DNA of 64,000 bases from MVRV01 sp964646755 (GCA_964646755.1 CAZYIE010000009.1:1-64000); one strand, 5' to 3'. Counted from the first letter of the stretch, positions 7,595 through 17,968 are shown. The notes: generated by a model from the sequence alone, not told the origin. Program-made: numbers and translations.

Positions 7595-7951
7595 ATGAAC
7601 AAAAACTTGTATGTCGGCAACCTATCCTTTAAAGTAACTGACGATGATCTGCGATCTAACTTTTCCGAAGCCGGCGAAGTGGCCTCCGCAGCAATTATTA
7701 AGGATAAATTCACAGGGCAATCCAAAGGTTTTGGCTTTGTCGAGATGAAAACAGAAGAAGGTGCAACCGAAGCGGTTAAAAAATTTCATGGCGGAATGCT
7801 GGATGGAAAGGCAATTACCGTAAATGAAGCCAGACCGAAGAAAGAATACGGCGCAGGCGGCGGCGGAAATCGCGGTGGCGGTGGTGGATTCCGCGGCGGA
7901 AATCGCAGTGGCGGTGGTGGAAATCGTGGCGGTGGCGGCGGCAGGTACTAA
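7595..7951 (+). CDS. Small glycine-rich RRM RNA-binding protein
   Basis: A 118-residue protein with one RNA recognition motif: RNP-2 is NLYVGNLSF (residues 3-11) and RNP-1 is KGFGFVEM (about 44-51). A short glycine/arginine tail follows (about 88-118) with repeated GGGGxRGG units. It is the bacterial Rbp type, which binds single-stranded RNA and is often cold-inducible. AGAGAGGGA is well placed before ATG 7595. The gene is monocistronic, with a clear terminator 33 bases downstream. The tail DNA is itself repetitive (GGCGG-type units), so its length could vary between strains. Confidence 0.92.
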   Translation: MNKNLYVGNLSFKVTDDDLRSNFSEAGEVASAAIIKDKFTGQSKGFGFVEMKTEEGATEAVKKFHGGMLDGKAITVNEARPKKEYGAGGGGNRGGGGGFRGGNRSGGGGNRGGGGGRY

Positions 7952-7984
7952 GCAATATACTTAATTCGGCAAGAATTTAATTTC

Positions 7985-8028
7985 ATTCGCAGAAGGGTCT
8001 ATTTATAAAACCCTTCTGCGAATTTTTT
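7985..8028. terminator. Rho-independent terminator, usable from both sides
   Basis: ATTCGCAGAAGGGT (7985-7998) pairs perfectly with ACCCTTCTGCGAAT (8010-8023), followed by a T run on the plus strand. On the minus strand an A/T-rich stretch also follows, so it can end the convergent aminotransferase transcript too. Confidence 0.9.
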
Positions 8029-9331
8029 ATTTCCCCGACTCAATATACTCCACAATTTTATCAGCGATGATTTTGACAATCCTCTTGAATTCTTCCACGT
8101 CCTTATCCAGCAGCGTCATGCGGAAACCGGGCAGAGGTGTGAAAAAAGATGTCAGTGGCACTACACAAATTCCTGTTGCCGCCAAAAGATAATAAACAAA
8201 ACGTTTGTCGTTCTCGACATCACCCTCGACCAGCTTCTCAATATATTCTCTAATCTCCTTCTGCTCAATGGGCAGGGTTTGCCGGTTGTTAAGCGCAGAC
8301 TCATTAAACACAGCCGTCATGTAGAAAGCACCGTTCGTCTTGTTCACTATCAAATAAGGAACATCTTTCAAAATATCGTAAGCAATATTAGACAGCTTTT
8401 CATAATGTTTTATGCGGAGGGCCAGATAATTCTGGTATTCCGGGTGACTCATCATTCGCGGAATCGTCATTTGCGGCAGCGTCGTCGAACATACTTCCGA
8501 CATTTTCTGGTGGAAAATAGTATTAACAAAACGGGCAAAAGCAGGGTCTTTATCGGCATTGTAAACTTCAATCCAGCCGCAACGCGACCCTGGCCAGGGA
8601 AACTCTTTAGAAATTCCCTTCATGCTGATTGCCGGAACACCATCAATAAGATCGGAAATAGGTAATGTCTTTTTCCCTCCGTACACAATATTAATGTAAG
8701 TTTCATCGACAATAAGGAAAAGACCGTGATCCTTGGCAATCCGTACCATTTGTTTGAGGGTCTCTACCGGATAAACAAATCCCGTCGGATTATCGGGATT
8801 AATCAGCAAAATACCTACTATTGATTTGGCGCTTTTCACCTTCTGTTCGATCTCGCAAATATCCGGATACCAGTTACTGTATGGATTCATGCGGTACGTG
8901 TTGGGCGGAAACGAAGCGTGGAGCACTTCCGCCATAAAGTGTGTTGAATAGGTCGGTTCTGGCATGATTACACGGGCATCAACCTGCAAAGAGCTGTAGG
9001 AACGGGCAATAGCATCACCCAGGCCGTTAAAGAAAATTATATCTTCTGCAGTAATTTGCGTTTTCCCTCTCTTATTCACCAGCTGGGAAAGAAATTCTCT
9101 GGTTTCATTTATGCCCTTTGTTGGGCAATAAGCAAAAGAACGATCCTCTTTCACGGTCTCGGCAACAACCTCTTTCATCCAGGCAGGAATTTGTTCGCCT
9201 TTCTCTACGGGATCACCTATGTTTTCCCTGATAATTTTCACACCATATTCCTTCAGTTTGTCGGCAATCAACATAATATTGCGGATTTCATAGGTAAGTC
9301 CGCTGCCGCCCCTTGCAATTTCAAATCTCAT
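8027..9331 (-). CDS. PLP-dependent class I/II aminotransferase
   Basis: A 434-residue fold-type I enzyme. The family motifs are visible: NPDNPTGFVYP (the substrate-carboxylate/PLP region), VDETYINIVYGG with the PLP-pyridine Asp, and SMKGISKEFPWPGSRCGWIE, where the lysine is the Schiff-base residue and SR is the phosphate-contact arginine. Length fits aspartate/alanine-type aminotransferases. The N-terminal block ENIGDPVEKGEQIP is typical of those acting on aspartate or aromatic amino acids; the substrate cannot be read. It is convergent with the RRM gene and divergent from the S1 gene. Confidence 0.88.
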   Translation of the reverse strand: MRFEIARGGSGLTYEIRNIMLIADKLKEYGVKIIRENIGDPVEKGEQIPAWMKEVVAETVKEDRSFAYCPTKGINETREFLSQLVNKRGKTQITAEDIIFFNGLGDAIARSYSSLQVDARVIMPEPTYSTHFMAEVLHASFPPNTYRMNPYSNWYPDICEIEQKVKSAKSIVGILLINPDNPTGFVYPVETLKQMVRIAKDHGLFLIVDETYINIVYGGKKTLPISDLIDGVPAISMKGISKEFPWPGSRCGWIEVYNADKDPAFARFVNTIFHQKMSEVCSTTLPQMTIPRMMSHPEYQNYLALRIKHYEKLSNIAYDILKDVPYLIVNKTNGAFYMTAVFNESALNNRQTLPIEQKEIREYIEKLVEGDVENDKRFVYYLLAATGICVVPLTSFFTPLPGFRMTLLDKDVEEFKRIVKIIADKIVEYIESGK

Positions 9332-9537
9332 AAATCACCTAACTCCTTAAAAATTGTAATTGTTTCATAATACATTTTCGTTTAATTATCCATTATTTTT
9401 TAAGTTACTGAATTTTAATGATAATTCATAATACAACTTTCTCAAAGACAAAATATATTTTTCATGCTATCAGAGCTACATATCGATGTGTGTACTGTTG
9501 TTGGTCACATAATTACCAATTAAGAAGAGGCGTATAA

Positions 9538-10707
9538 ATGGACGAAACTAAGAGCTTTGCTCAAATGCTGGATGAATCATATTTATCACCCAAGCGATTT
9601 TCCGTGGGTGAAAAGGTGGAAGCAGTAATCGTAAAAATATCTCCCGAATGGATTTTTCTGGATCTGGGAGCAAAAAGCGAAGGCTATGTAGACAGAAAAG
9701 AGTTTATCGATGAGAATGATAACCTTACCGTAAAAGAAGGCGACACGATAACTGCCTACTTTATTTCCTCGCGGCATAGTGAAAAGCTCTTTACAACTAA
9801 ATTGCTGGCGCGTAAAAGCGTTGATGAATTTTTAGTCAATGCCTACGAAAACCAAATCCCGCTGGAAGCAACGGTAGAGAAGGAGATCAAGGGCGGCTTC
9901 GCGATCAGAATAAGTACCAGTGCCACCGGGTTTTGTCCTTATTCCCAAATGGATATCAAGAAAATTGACGACGCCGCAGCTTTGATCGGCAAGAAGCTGG
10001 ATTTCATCGTGATTGAATACGGAGAGAATGGCCGCAAAATCGTACTTTCCCGGCGGCCGCTGCTGGAGGTAATTGAACAGGAAAAAGTTAAAGTTCTGAA
10101 AGAAACCTTGCAAAAAGGCATGACTGTACAGGGAGTAGTAAAGAGCGTTCTCGATTTTGGTGCTTTTGTCGACATCGGCGGTGTTCAGGCACTGCTGCCG
10201 GTTTCCGAAATGTCCTGGGGTAGAGTGGAAGACCCCAAGTCGCTTTATGTTCCGGGTACAACCATTGAAGCAATAATCATCAATCTGGACTGGGAAAATG
10301 ACCGCATCACCTTATCTTTTAAAGATACGCTGCCGGATCCCTGGAATGAAGTAATTGCTAGGTACCGGGAAGGTGGACTTTACAATGGGAAAGTGTCCCG
10401 CCTGACCGATTTCGGCGCTTTCATTACGCTGGAAGCCGGTGTGGACGGTCTTTTGCATATTTCCAAACTGGCAAAAGGCAAAAAAATCAAACATGCAAAA
10501 GATGTATTGACTAGCGGCGCCGACCTGGAAGTAAAAATCGAAAAGATTGATCGCGAAAATAAGCGGATTTCTCTGGATCTCGCCGGAAATGACGATGATT
10601 CCAAGGGAGACGAAAATGTGGAAGATTACGCAAGCTTCATGCCCAAAGCGCCAAAGACCATGGGCACGTTCGGAGATCTGCTGAAAAAATCCGGTAAAAA
10701 GCGTTAA
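9538..10707 (+). CDS. Four-domain S1 RNA-binding protein (ribosomal protein S1 type)
   Basis: The 389-residue protein has four S1 (OB-fold) domains at about 20-90, 105-175, 190-258 and 275-345. The last two are the most canonical (GVVKSVLDFGAFVDIGG and GKVSRLTDFGAFITLEAGVDGLLHIS). E. coli S1 has six domains and 557 residues, so this is a short form like those in many other phyla. It would bind mRNA leaders at the 30S subunit, or act as a separate RNA-binding regulator if a full-length rpsA exists elsewhere. AGAGG precedes the ATG. The acidic C-terminal tail is unstructured. Confidence 0.85.
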   Translation: MDETKSFAQMLDESYLSPKRFSVGEKVEAVIVKISPEWIFLDLGAKSEGYVDRKEFIDENDNLTVKEGDTITAYFISSRHSEKLFTTKLLARKSVDEFLVNAYENQIPLEATVEKEIKGGFAIRISTSATGFCPYSQMDIKKIDDAAALIGKKLDFIVIEYGENGRKIVLSRRPLLEVIEQEKVKVLKETLQKGMTVQGVVKSVLDFGAFVDIGGVQALLPVSEMSWGRVEDPKSLYVPGTTIEAIIINLDWENDRITLSFKDTLPDPWNEVIARYREGGLYNGKVSRLTDFGAFITLEAGVDGLLHISKLAKGKKIKHAKDVLTSGADLEVKIEKIDRENKRISLDLAGNDDDSKGDENVEDYASFMPKAPKTMGTFGDLLKKSGKKR

Positions 10708-10791
10708 GTGCGGCAGTCGAAAAACATGCTTTTAGAGGAGACCGTTTTCAAATAATATAATACATCGGTTAACCATCAGAGAGGTGAAAAC

Positions 10792-12498
10792 ATGATAGAC
10801 AGCAACATGGAAAAAGAATGCATCAGCCAATACGAAAAACTTTTACCGCGTATGTTCGATTATGTTGATAAGTGGGCCAAAGAAAAACCTCAGGGAATTG
10901 CTCTGATCGAATATGACACCGGTGAGCAGATAACATGGAAAGAGTTTGCTCTGCGTTCCAACGCCATGGCCGCCAAACTGCTGGCAATGGGCATTAAAAA
11001 AGGTGATGTCGTTGCGACAACCCTGGTCTTACTAAAAGAACATGTTTTTCTGATGTACGCCTGCTACCGCATAGGAGCAATCATCGCCCCTCTGGATCCC
11101 CGCCTGAAAGCGCAGGAGATTGATCAGTGCTTTGAGCAGGCTAAACCGGTTGCCTATTTTTTTCTGGGCAAGACACCGCTGGTGGACTTCCGCCCAATGA
11201 TCGAAGAAGTAATGAAAAAACATAAGAATGTTTGCAAACACTGGATTCAATTTCAAAAAGAGGAAGATCTGATTATCAACGGAGCGGTTAGCGTAACCAA
11301 ATGGGCCGCCGACATCAAGAAAATTTTCATCATCCAGGGACTGATTCTGGGCAAGGTCAAAAAAGCACAGAAGAAGGTGGATAAAAGGGATCCCTGCCTG
11401 ATTATTTTTACGACCGGCTCTACAGGCAGACCCAAACCGGCCCTGCTTTGTCACGAGAACATTCTGATTCAAAACATTTGTCTGGCTGTCGGCTTCGGCC
11501 TGCAGAAAAACGATCTCATGCTGATAAACCTGCCGCCCAGCCATGTCGGCTGTGTAACCGAGCAACTGGCTACAACAATTTACGGTGGCGGCAAGAGTGT
11601 TCTGTTGCATATTTTCGATGCGCATAAATCGTTGGACGCGATTCAGAAATACAAGATAACTATTTTCGGCCAGATTCCCGCTTTATTTTCGATGGAATGG
11701 CGCCTGCCTGATTATGATAAGTATGATCTGTCTACTCTGCGCTTCGCTATTTCCGCCGGACAGGCCGTGACGCGCCAGTTTTTGGAAAAGTTATCCACTA
11801 TGGTGCCGCAATTCGGCACAGGACTGGGACTCACGGAAACCGCCGGATTTGTAACCTATTCCCCGCTCAACGGCACGGTGGATGACATTCTATCGAGCGT
11901 CGGCTACGCCATGCCGCTTTGCCCGATTTCCATCAGGGAGTCAATGAGAGAAGACGGCTACGCCGGTGCGGAAAAAAAGCCGGGAGAAATAGGAGACATT
12001 TGCTTTTCCGGCCCGCAGATATTTTTAGGCTATCTCAATGATGAAGAGAACACCCGCAAAACCATTTCGCAGGACGGCTTCTGCTACACCGGCGATCTGG
12101 GACATTATGACGAGCAGGGATTGCATTTTGCGGGACGCAGCAAACTGATCATTAAACCAAAAGGCTACCAGGTATTTCCGACCGAAGTCGAAGAATTTTT
12201 TGTACAAAACTTAAAAGGGAAAATTGCCGGTATTGCCTTAATCGGCGTCCCTCATGAAGTATTCACCGAAGGCATCATGGCCTTTGTGGAAAAATCCCCG
12301 ACGGCTGATATAACCGTTGCCGAGCTGGAAGCAGTAGCCGGTGAAATGGCCGCCTACAAAAGACCCAGCCACTATGAGATAATTTTGCCGGGCACAATGC
12401 CGCTGAATCGTGTGGCCAAGACCGACTATGTTTTTCTGAAAGAAAAGGGCATAGAAACAGCAAAACAGCTGCGCGCCGCAGGCAAATGGGACGCGTAA
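10792..12498 (+). CDS. AMP-forming acyl-CoA synthetase / acyl-AMP ligase
   Basis: A 568-residue ANL-superfamily ligase. The adenylate-forming signature is IIFTTGSTGRPKPALL (about 203-218). The next core motif is GLGLTETAG, and the C-terminal hinge is YTGDLGHYDEQGLHFAGRSK, with KPKGYQVFPTEVE next to it. The catalytic lysine of the C-terminal lid appears as NRVAKTDY near the end. It activates a carboxylic acid as acyl-AMP and normally then as CoA thioester; chain length cannot be judged. GAGAGGTG precedes ATG 10792, with a second Met six codons in. A cupin gene follows 25 bases downstream, probably in the same transcript. Confidence 0.88.
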   Translation: MIDSNMEKECISQYEKLLPRMFDYVDKWAKEKPQGIALIEYDTGEQITWKEFALRSNAMAAKLLAMGIKKGDVVATTLVLLKEHVFLMYACYRIGAIIAPLDPRLKAQEIDQCFEQAKPVAYFFLGKTPLVDFRPMIEEVMKKHKNVCKHWIQFQKEEDLIINGAVSVTKWAADIKKIFIIQGLILGKVKKAQKKVDKRDPCLIIFTTGSTGRPKPALLCHENILIQNICLAVGFGLQKNDLMLINLPPSHVGCVTEQLATTIYGGGKSVLLHIFDAHKSLDAIQKYKITIFGQIPALFSMEWRLPDYDKYDLSTLRFAISAGQAVTRQFLEKLSTMVPQFGTGLGLTETAGFVTYSPLNGTVDDILSSVGYAMPLCPISIRESMREDGYAGAEKKPGEIGDICFSGPQIFLGYLNDEENTRKTISQDGFCYTGDLGHYDEQGLHFAGRSKLIIKPKGYQVFPTEVEEFFVQNLKGKIAGIALIGVPHEVFTEGIMAFVEKSPTADITVAELEAVAGEMAAYKRPSHYEIILPGTMPLNRVAKTDYVFLKEKGIETAKQLRAAGKWDA

Positions 12499-12522
12499 AG
12501 CAAAATAACAAGGAGCAATATT

Positions 12523-12873
12523 ATGAAAATTATACCCTATACCGATATTTCGCCTACGCATTTTGACAATGAGATGGCCAAAGGAGTTGCCGGACGTGTT
12601 CTCGTCGGCAAAAATGACGGCGCAAACAATTTCTGCATGCGTATCTTTGAAATTGCGCCGGGTGGGCATACACCGAAACACACGCACCCGTGGGAGCATG
12701 AAATGTTTATCCATGCGGGCAATGGTGAAATTTATTGCGGTGGCGGGTGGACAGAAATATTGCCGGGCTATGTTGCTTTCATCCCGGCCAATAATGAACA
12801 TCAGATAAAAAATACAGGCAACACTCTCTTAAAAGTTGTTTGCCTCGTTCCGCCGCAGGCTCCCGAGATGTGA
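12523..12873 (+). CDS. Small cupin-fold protein
   Basis: A 116-residue single-domain cupin. Motif 1 is visible as GGHTPKHTHPWEHEMFIHAGNG with the metal-ligand histidines and glutamate. Motif 2 is PGYVAFIPANNEHQIKNTG with the last histidine. Such proteins bind a divalent metal and serve as isomerases, dioxygenases or sensors of small molecules; the substrate is not evident. AAGGAG lies well upstream of ATG 12523, and the gene follows the acyl-CoA synthetase closely. A shared role in processing an acid substrate is possible but unproven. Confidence 0.85.
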   Translation: MKIIPYTDISPTHFDNEMAKGVAGRVLVGKNDGANNFCMRIFEIAPGGHTPKHTHPWEHEMFIHAGNGEIYCGGGWTEILPGYVAFIPANNEHQIKNTGNTLLKVVCLVPPQAPEM

Positions 12874-12996
12874 AGCAGAAAACTTTTATCCGTTTTTCTT
12901 TGCCGGTTAAAAAGACTGTTGGAGATGACTGTTGTCATAATCCGGCTCTTGTGACCTTTAGGTTATGACCGGATGATCCAGAAATAAAAGAACTGG

Positions 12997-13019
12997 ATTG
13001 CCGAATCAAGTTCGGCAAT
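12997..13019. repeat. Short perfect palindrome between the cupin and PBP genes
   Basis: ATTGCCGAA (12997-13005) and TTCGGCAAT (13011-13019) form a 9-bp stem with a 5-base loop. It sits seven bases past the stop of the minus-strand PBP gene and could end both convergent transcripts. There is no strong T run, so the terminator role is uncertain. Confidence 0.5.
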
Positions 13020-13025
13020 GACAAA

Positions 13026-15310
13026 TTATTTAAACAGATTGCGGAAGAAATCCCCGACACCGCGCATTCCCTTGCGGAGCGTATCCGTGACAGCATTGCC
13101 GGGATGGAGAGGGCAGTTTTCTTTGGGCGCTGTGCCTGTCAAATAGGCCTCTCTAAAAGTTTGCGGGCATAAGTCGGTGGCAAGGTAGCCGGACTCAGGG
13201 TCGATAACGGCCGTTTGTATTCCTTCCGGAGCAATTACAGCCGCCGGTTCGGACTGGGAATATAGGGAGCGCATGAACCTCGTCCAGATAAGCAGCGCTC
13301 CGCTGGCTCCTGTTAAACCGGTATCGGCTCCGGAATCATATCCCACCCACACAGCGCAGACCACGCCGGAGGTATAACCCACGAACCAGGAATCACGGTT
13401 GCCGTTCGTCGTTCCGGTTTTTCCCGCTGCCGGAAAGTTTATCCCCAGTGCCTTGGCCGTTTTTGCCGTACCGCGCGTAAGCACTCCTTCCATTGCATAC
13501 CCCGTAAGATAGGCCACTCGCGGATCCAGCACCTTTTTTTGCTGAACCTTCCTGACGATGATTTTATCTCCATCTGCCGTGGTTACTGCAAATAGAGAAA
13601 AAGGTTCATAGCGGATGCCGCCGGAGGCAATTGTCGCATAAGCATAGGCAAGTTCCCGGGGCGTAACTTCAAAGCTCCCCAGTACCATCGAAGGGACAGG
13701 TAAAAGAGGGCTCGTGATACCGGCCAGGCGAGCAGTTTCTAATACTTCCTTGAACCCTATGTCACTGGCCAGTTTTGTAGTGGCAGTGTTTACAGAATCT
13801 TCAATTGTTTTCCGAATTGTGATCTTCCCGTACTTCTTGTCTTCAAAATTCGCCGGGCTCCACATTCCCTCCGGGGTAGGAATAGATACCGGCTCGCCGG
13901 ACACTAGCGAAGATAGCGTTCTATCTGACTTGCCCTGCAATGATTGCGCAAGCGCTGCCAGGAGGACAAAAGGCTTAAAAGCACTCCCCGGCTGACGTCT
14001 CGCATCGACCNNNNNNNNNNCCCGTAGTTGCGCCCGCCGACCATGGCAACCGTCGCTCCCGTTAACGGATCAACGGCAACTAGCGCCGCCTGCAGTGGTT
14101 CACCAGCCGGAAGAGCAGTTTTCTCGATTGCCGCAAGTCCTCCAGTAACTGCCTCCTGGGCAGAAGCCTGTAAAACGGGGTCGAGAGTGGTGTAGTAGCG
14201 GTATCCCGGCTGATAGAGTTTTTCACTGCCCAACTCTTCCCTGGTAATCCGCTGGATGTAGTCAACGAAGTACGATGCCTGGTGGACAGGCCCTTTACCC
14301 GACCTTAACCTGACCTGCGCATTTGATGCCCTCCGGAATTCATCCGCACCGATCATCTTCAAATGCTGCATCCTGGACAGGATTGCGTTGCGCCGTTCCC
14401 TTGCCGTCTTGTTGTTCCTGGCCAGAGAATACCGATTCGGAGAATGGATGATCCCGGCAAGCAGCGCCGCCTCCTCCAGAGAAATGGTTTTGGCGGACCT
14501 CGAGAAATAAAAACTTGCCGCATCTTCGACGCCATAGATCCCCTGGAAACCATCCTGCCCTAAATAAATCTTGTTCAAATACATCTCCAGTATCTGTTTT
14601 TTCGAGTAGCGCATCTCCAGAACAAGAGCCAGTTCCACTTCCCTCAGCTTGCGCAAGACGGTCTTCTCCGGAGAGAGAAAGAAATTTTTCGCCAGTTGTT
14701 GAGTAATGGTAGAGCCGCCTTGAGCGAAACGCCGTTCCTTGATGTTGACAAACAATGCCCGCCCCATTGCCAGAACATCAATGCCGATATGCGAATAAAA
14801 GCGTGCATCTTCCGCGGCGATTACAGCATTCTGCAGATAAGGGGAAACGGCTGCAAGGGTAATCGGGTGCCGTGATTCCATCTTCGACGCCATAATACGG
14901 CCGATCTCTTCCGGTTCCAGTCGGATCGACTTCATCTCTCCACCGTCAGGGGAAGTAAGCGACATCACACGGCCGCCGCGCACTACGATGTCCACAGGAC
15001 CACTGGTGTGAGGTTGTTTTTCACTTCTATTATTGCGGAGGAATACCCGGATATGCTCCCGCTCTGCGGAGAACATCCCGGCGGCGGATGGCTTTCCCTG
15101 AACTTTCTTGTACGAAAGCCTCTGCAACCGTTCGACAAAGTGGATGTTCCCGAGGGAATCTCCCTTAAATATTTCCGTGGGGCGTCCGTAAAAGATGGAT
15201 GGTGCTTCCCCGGCGTTCCCGGCAATTCCCTTTCCGACTTCGAAATACAGATAACCGATGCGCAGCAGCAGGGCAGCTGCGAGAAAAATAAAGATATATC
15301 GACGAATCAA
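13026..15310 (-). CDS. mrcB: Bifunctional penicillin-binding protein 1B type, gene interrupted by a scaffold gap
   Basis: This is one gene read as two frames because of the 10-N gap at 14011-14020. N-terminally it has a signal anchor, then a UB2H-like region (about 60-140), then the GT51 transglycosylase domain: AAEDARFYSHIGID with the catalytic Glu, then RRFAQGGSTITQQLAKN, then KKQILEMYLNKIYLG. After the gap comes the transpeptidase domain: RQPGSAFKPF with the catalytic Ser, SVN and GKTGTTNG. It polymerises and cross-links peptidoglycan in the periplasm. The bases after the gap resume in frame only if the real gap length is 2 mod 3; about seven codons (the SQFNR region) are probably missing. 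Nothing else suggests it is broken. Confidence 0.9.
14011..14020. other. Scaffold gap (10 N) inside the PBP gene
   Basis: Ten undetermined bases lie just upstream of the transpeptidase Ser motif. Ten bases would break the frame, so the run is a placeholder. Confidence 0.99.
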
Positions 15311-15413
15311 CTAGTCCTCCCCGACTGATCATCTTATACTTAATAACAATATAATTCGTTATTTAAGTTAAAAATAACACAAATCCTGCCAGTAGCATGA
15401 AGAAAAAGACCGT

Positions 15414-15818
15414 TCATTCCCATCCAATAGGATCGTATCCTTTTTCCCGCAGACAGCGGTTGACAAAGGCCTTATAAACGGGACTGGGTTGAGAAGCCTT
15501 GTAGATTCCGCGCACCAGTCCACTTGTGGCGCCGGCCACTCCACCTGCAAGCGCACCTCTGCCAATATGACCGGTTACCGCCCCCACTGCCCCGCCGACA
15601 AGAGCGCCTCCGGCGCCGCCCACAATCGTCCCCCCGACAACCTTTGCCCCCGGATTGGACTGAACATAAGATTCGGCCAGACGTGAACACTCCTCAATAT
15701 CTATTTGCGTTTTTGCTTCGCCGACTCTTTTCAAATGCTCGTTCGGATAGAGCACAGGGCTCTGCGCAGCGCATCCGGCCAAAAATAGAATAATTATTGC
15801 CAAAAATATTTTTTTCAT
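15414..15818 (-). CDS. Glycine-zipper outer-membrane lipoprotein
   Basis: A 134-residue protein with a signal peptide ending in the lipobox FLAGC (Cys16). Residues about 60-102 form a glycine-zipper membrane segment (GGTIVGGAGGALVGGAVGAV and so on). It ends with a soluble tail holding a conserved-looking RCLREKGYDPIGW. Proteins of this type sit in the outer membrane or span toward it; some are SlyB-like envelope-stability lipoproteins. It is downstream of the PBP gene on the same strand order, which fits an envelope role, but no specific function can be given. Confidence 0.82.
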   Translation of the reverse strand: MKKIFLAIIILFLAGCAAQSPVLYPNEHLKRVGEAKTQIDIEECSRLAESYVQSNPGAKVVGGTIVGGAGGALVGGAVGAVTGHIGRGALAGGVAGATSGLVRGIYKASQPSPVYKAFVNRCLREKGYDPIGWE

Positions 15819-16073
15819 AACAGCCCCTTATTCATCTGAGGGCGATTATAGCCGGAAGTTAAAGTAAAATAAACACTTTTCCTGTCCAAATCAACAAACT
15901 CTCAGCAGGCTGTCGAGTTATGAAATGAATGTCATTATATCACCGCAAGCTACGGAGAATTAACGCTCGTCCCGCAACAGCGGGATTCAAATGATGGCTC
16001 TCAAAGCAATTTTGCCTTTACAAAAGCCCCCGATCCTGATTAAAGTCTTATATAAAATATACGGGAGGTCATT

Positions 16074-17036
16074 GTGTCTAACGCAAAATTACCGCAATAT
16101 GATTACGATATAATTATTATCGGCGGCGGACCGGCTGGTTTCACTGCCGGCATTTATGCCGCCCGGGCCGGGCTTAAAACACTGCTGCTGGAAGGTGCGT
16201 CCACCGTAAGTCAGATAACTATCACCGATCTGATTGAAAACTATCCGGGCATACCCGATGGTATCAATGGCCTTGATCTTATGCAGCTTTTTAAAAATCA
16301 GGCACTGAAATTCGGTTTGGAAATATTATCCCAAGATACTCTTTCCATAGCAAAAAGTGATTTAAACACCGCTTTATGGATTGTCAGTACCGGCGATAAA
16401 TCATTTACAGCTCTCAGCATCGTCGCGGCAACAGGGGCGCAATGGCGCAAGCTGGGAGTTCCCGGCGAAACGGAATTTGCCGGAAAAGGCGTTTCTTATT
16501 GTGCCACTTGTGACGGGCCTTTCTATCGCAACAGAGATGTTGTTGTAGTCGGCGGCGGAGATTCGGCAATTCAGGAAGCCCTCTTTTTGACTCATTTTGC
16601 AGGGCGTGTGACCGTCGTACATCGCCGCGACCGATTGCGGGCAGCAGCAATTTTGCAAAAAAGGGCCTTCGCGGAAAAGAAAATCGAATTTGCCTGGAAT
16701 TCCGTGCTTGACGAAGTTGTGGGTGGAGATTTCGTTACTGGTGCCAAGATTAAAGATGTAGTATCCGGAGAAATGAGAACAATTAATGCGGAAGGCGTCT
16801 TTATCTTTGCCGGCCGGCTTCCGCACACGAGTATCTTCCAGAATATTGTACAGCTGGATAACACCGGCTATATCATCACTAATGATGCCATGAACACTTC
16901 CGCCGAAGGAATCTTTGCCGCCGGTGATTGCCGGGCTAAACTTTTCCGGCAGGTGGTCACAGCTGCCGGCGACGGAGCCAACGCAGCTTTCAGCGCTGAG
17001 TTGTATCTAGGAAACCTGAAAGGCGAAGCCTACTAA
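16074..17036 (+). CDS. trxB: Thioredoxin reductase
   Basis: A 320-residue flavoprotein starting at GTG 16074 behind GGGAGG. It has the FAD motif IIIGGGPAGFTAGIYAARAG (residues about 14-33), the redox-active dithiol CATCDGPFYRNRDVVVVGGG with CxxC just before the NADPH-binding glycines, and the C-terminal FAD motif GIFAAGDCR. It transfers electrons from NAD(P)H to thioredoxin in the cytoplasm. No thioredoxin gene is adjacent. Lgt and then a second flavin reductase, the putative selenoprotein, follow on the same strand. Confidence 0.93.
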   Translation: MSNAKLPQYDYDIIIIGGGPAGFTAGIYAARAGLKTLLLEGASTVSQITITDLIENYPGIPDGINGLDLMQLFKNQALKFGLEILSQDTLSIAKSDLNTALWIVSTGDKSFTALSIVAATGAQWRKLGVPGETEFAGKGVSYCATCDGPFYRNRDVVVVGGGDSAIQEALFLTHFAGRVTVVHRRDRLRAAAILQKRAFAEKKIEFAWNSVLDEVVGGDFVTGAKIKDVVSGEMRTINAEGVFIFAGRLPHTSIFQNIVQLDNTGYIITNDAMNTSAEGIFAAGDCRAKLFRQVVTAAGDGANAAFSAELYLGNLKGEAY

Positions 17037-17128
17037 ATCCTTGCTGCCTGATGGAGAGCTTTCTTCTTATCGAAACGGTATCCTGCTGAAAGTAGCTGGT
17101 CTTAATCTGATGTAAGGAAATTTAATTT

Positions 17129-17968
17129 ATGGAATCATTGATCAACGTCTGGCAAAATTTACCTGCGCAAATCAGCCCGACTCTTTTCGGTATCGGGTCA
17201 TTTCAACTTCGTTATTACAGTTTGATGTATATTGTCGCTTTTGCCTTGGTTTATAGTTTGGTTCTTTACCGTATCAAGCAGGAAAAGTACGAATACACGG
17301 CTGAAACAATTCAGGACTATATGGTCTGGGCTATGCTGGGCGTCATAATTGGCGGAAGGCTGGGATATGTCTTGTTTTATAATTTTGGTTATTATTGGCA
17401 GCATCCGCTGGAAATAATTTTACCTTTCGACTTTTCTAATGGGATGAAATTTACCGGACTTTCCGGCATGTCTTATCATGGAGGAGCTTTAGGTGTTGCG
17501 GCAGTTTCGGCTTATTTTTGTATTACACGTAAAATCAATTTCTGGCACTTTGTCGATCTCTTCGTTCCGGCAATACCATTAGGCTATTTTTTTGGCCGGA
17601 TCGGTAATTTTATTAATGGCGAGTTGTATGGCCGGGTAACTACAATGGCCTGGGGAATGTACTTTCCGCTTGATCAGACACAGAAGCTGCGTCATCCCTC
17701 ACAGCTCTATGAAGCCTTCTTTGAAGGAATTATTTTGTTCGCGCTGCTTTGGCTAATTCGCAAAAAGAAGCGCTTTGACGGCTTTCTACTGGGGATTTAT
17801 ATTTGCGGTTATGGTTTTGTGCGTTTCATTATTGAATTTTTCCGCGAACCGGATTATCAGCTTGGTTTTGTTTTAGGATCTTTAAGCATGGGACAAGTAT
17901 TATGCCTTTTGATGATTTCCGGTGGTCTGGCTGTGCTGCTATGGCGCAAAAGAGCAGCATCTGCATAA
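17129..17968 (+). CDS. lgt: Prolipoprotein diacylglyceryl transferase
   Basis: A 279-residue inner-membrane protein with about seven hydrophobic segments. The Lgt signature is intact at GRIGNFINGELYGR (about residues 164-177), and the conserved SYHGG motif (about 115-119) and HPSQLYEAF block are present. It attaches diacylglycerol to the lipobox cysteine of prolipoproteins, as in the two lipoproteins called in this window. It stands between trxB and the flavin reductase with short spacers, so the three may be cotranscribed. Confidence 0.95.
   Translation: MESLINVWQNLPAQISPTLFGIGSFQLRYYSLMYIVAFALVYSLVLYRIKQEKYEYTAETIQDYMVWAMLGVIIGGRLGYVLFYNFGYYWQHPLEIILPFDFSNGMKFTGLSGMSYHGGALGVAAVSAYFCITRKINFWHFVDLFVPAIPLGYFFGRIGNFINGELYGRVTTMAWGMYFPLDQTQKLRHPSQLYEAFFEGIILFALLWLIRKKKRFDGFLLGIYICGYGFVRFIIEFFREPDYQLGFVLGSLSMGQVLCLLMISGGLAVLLWRKRAASA

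Noticed and set aside
13026..13940. A separate transpeptidase gene
   Set aside because: It is the C-terminal half of the PBP gene, split only by the N run; the frame and SxxK motif continue the upstream half.
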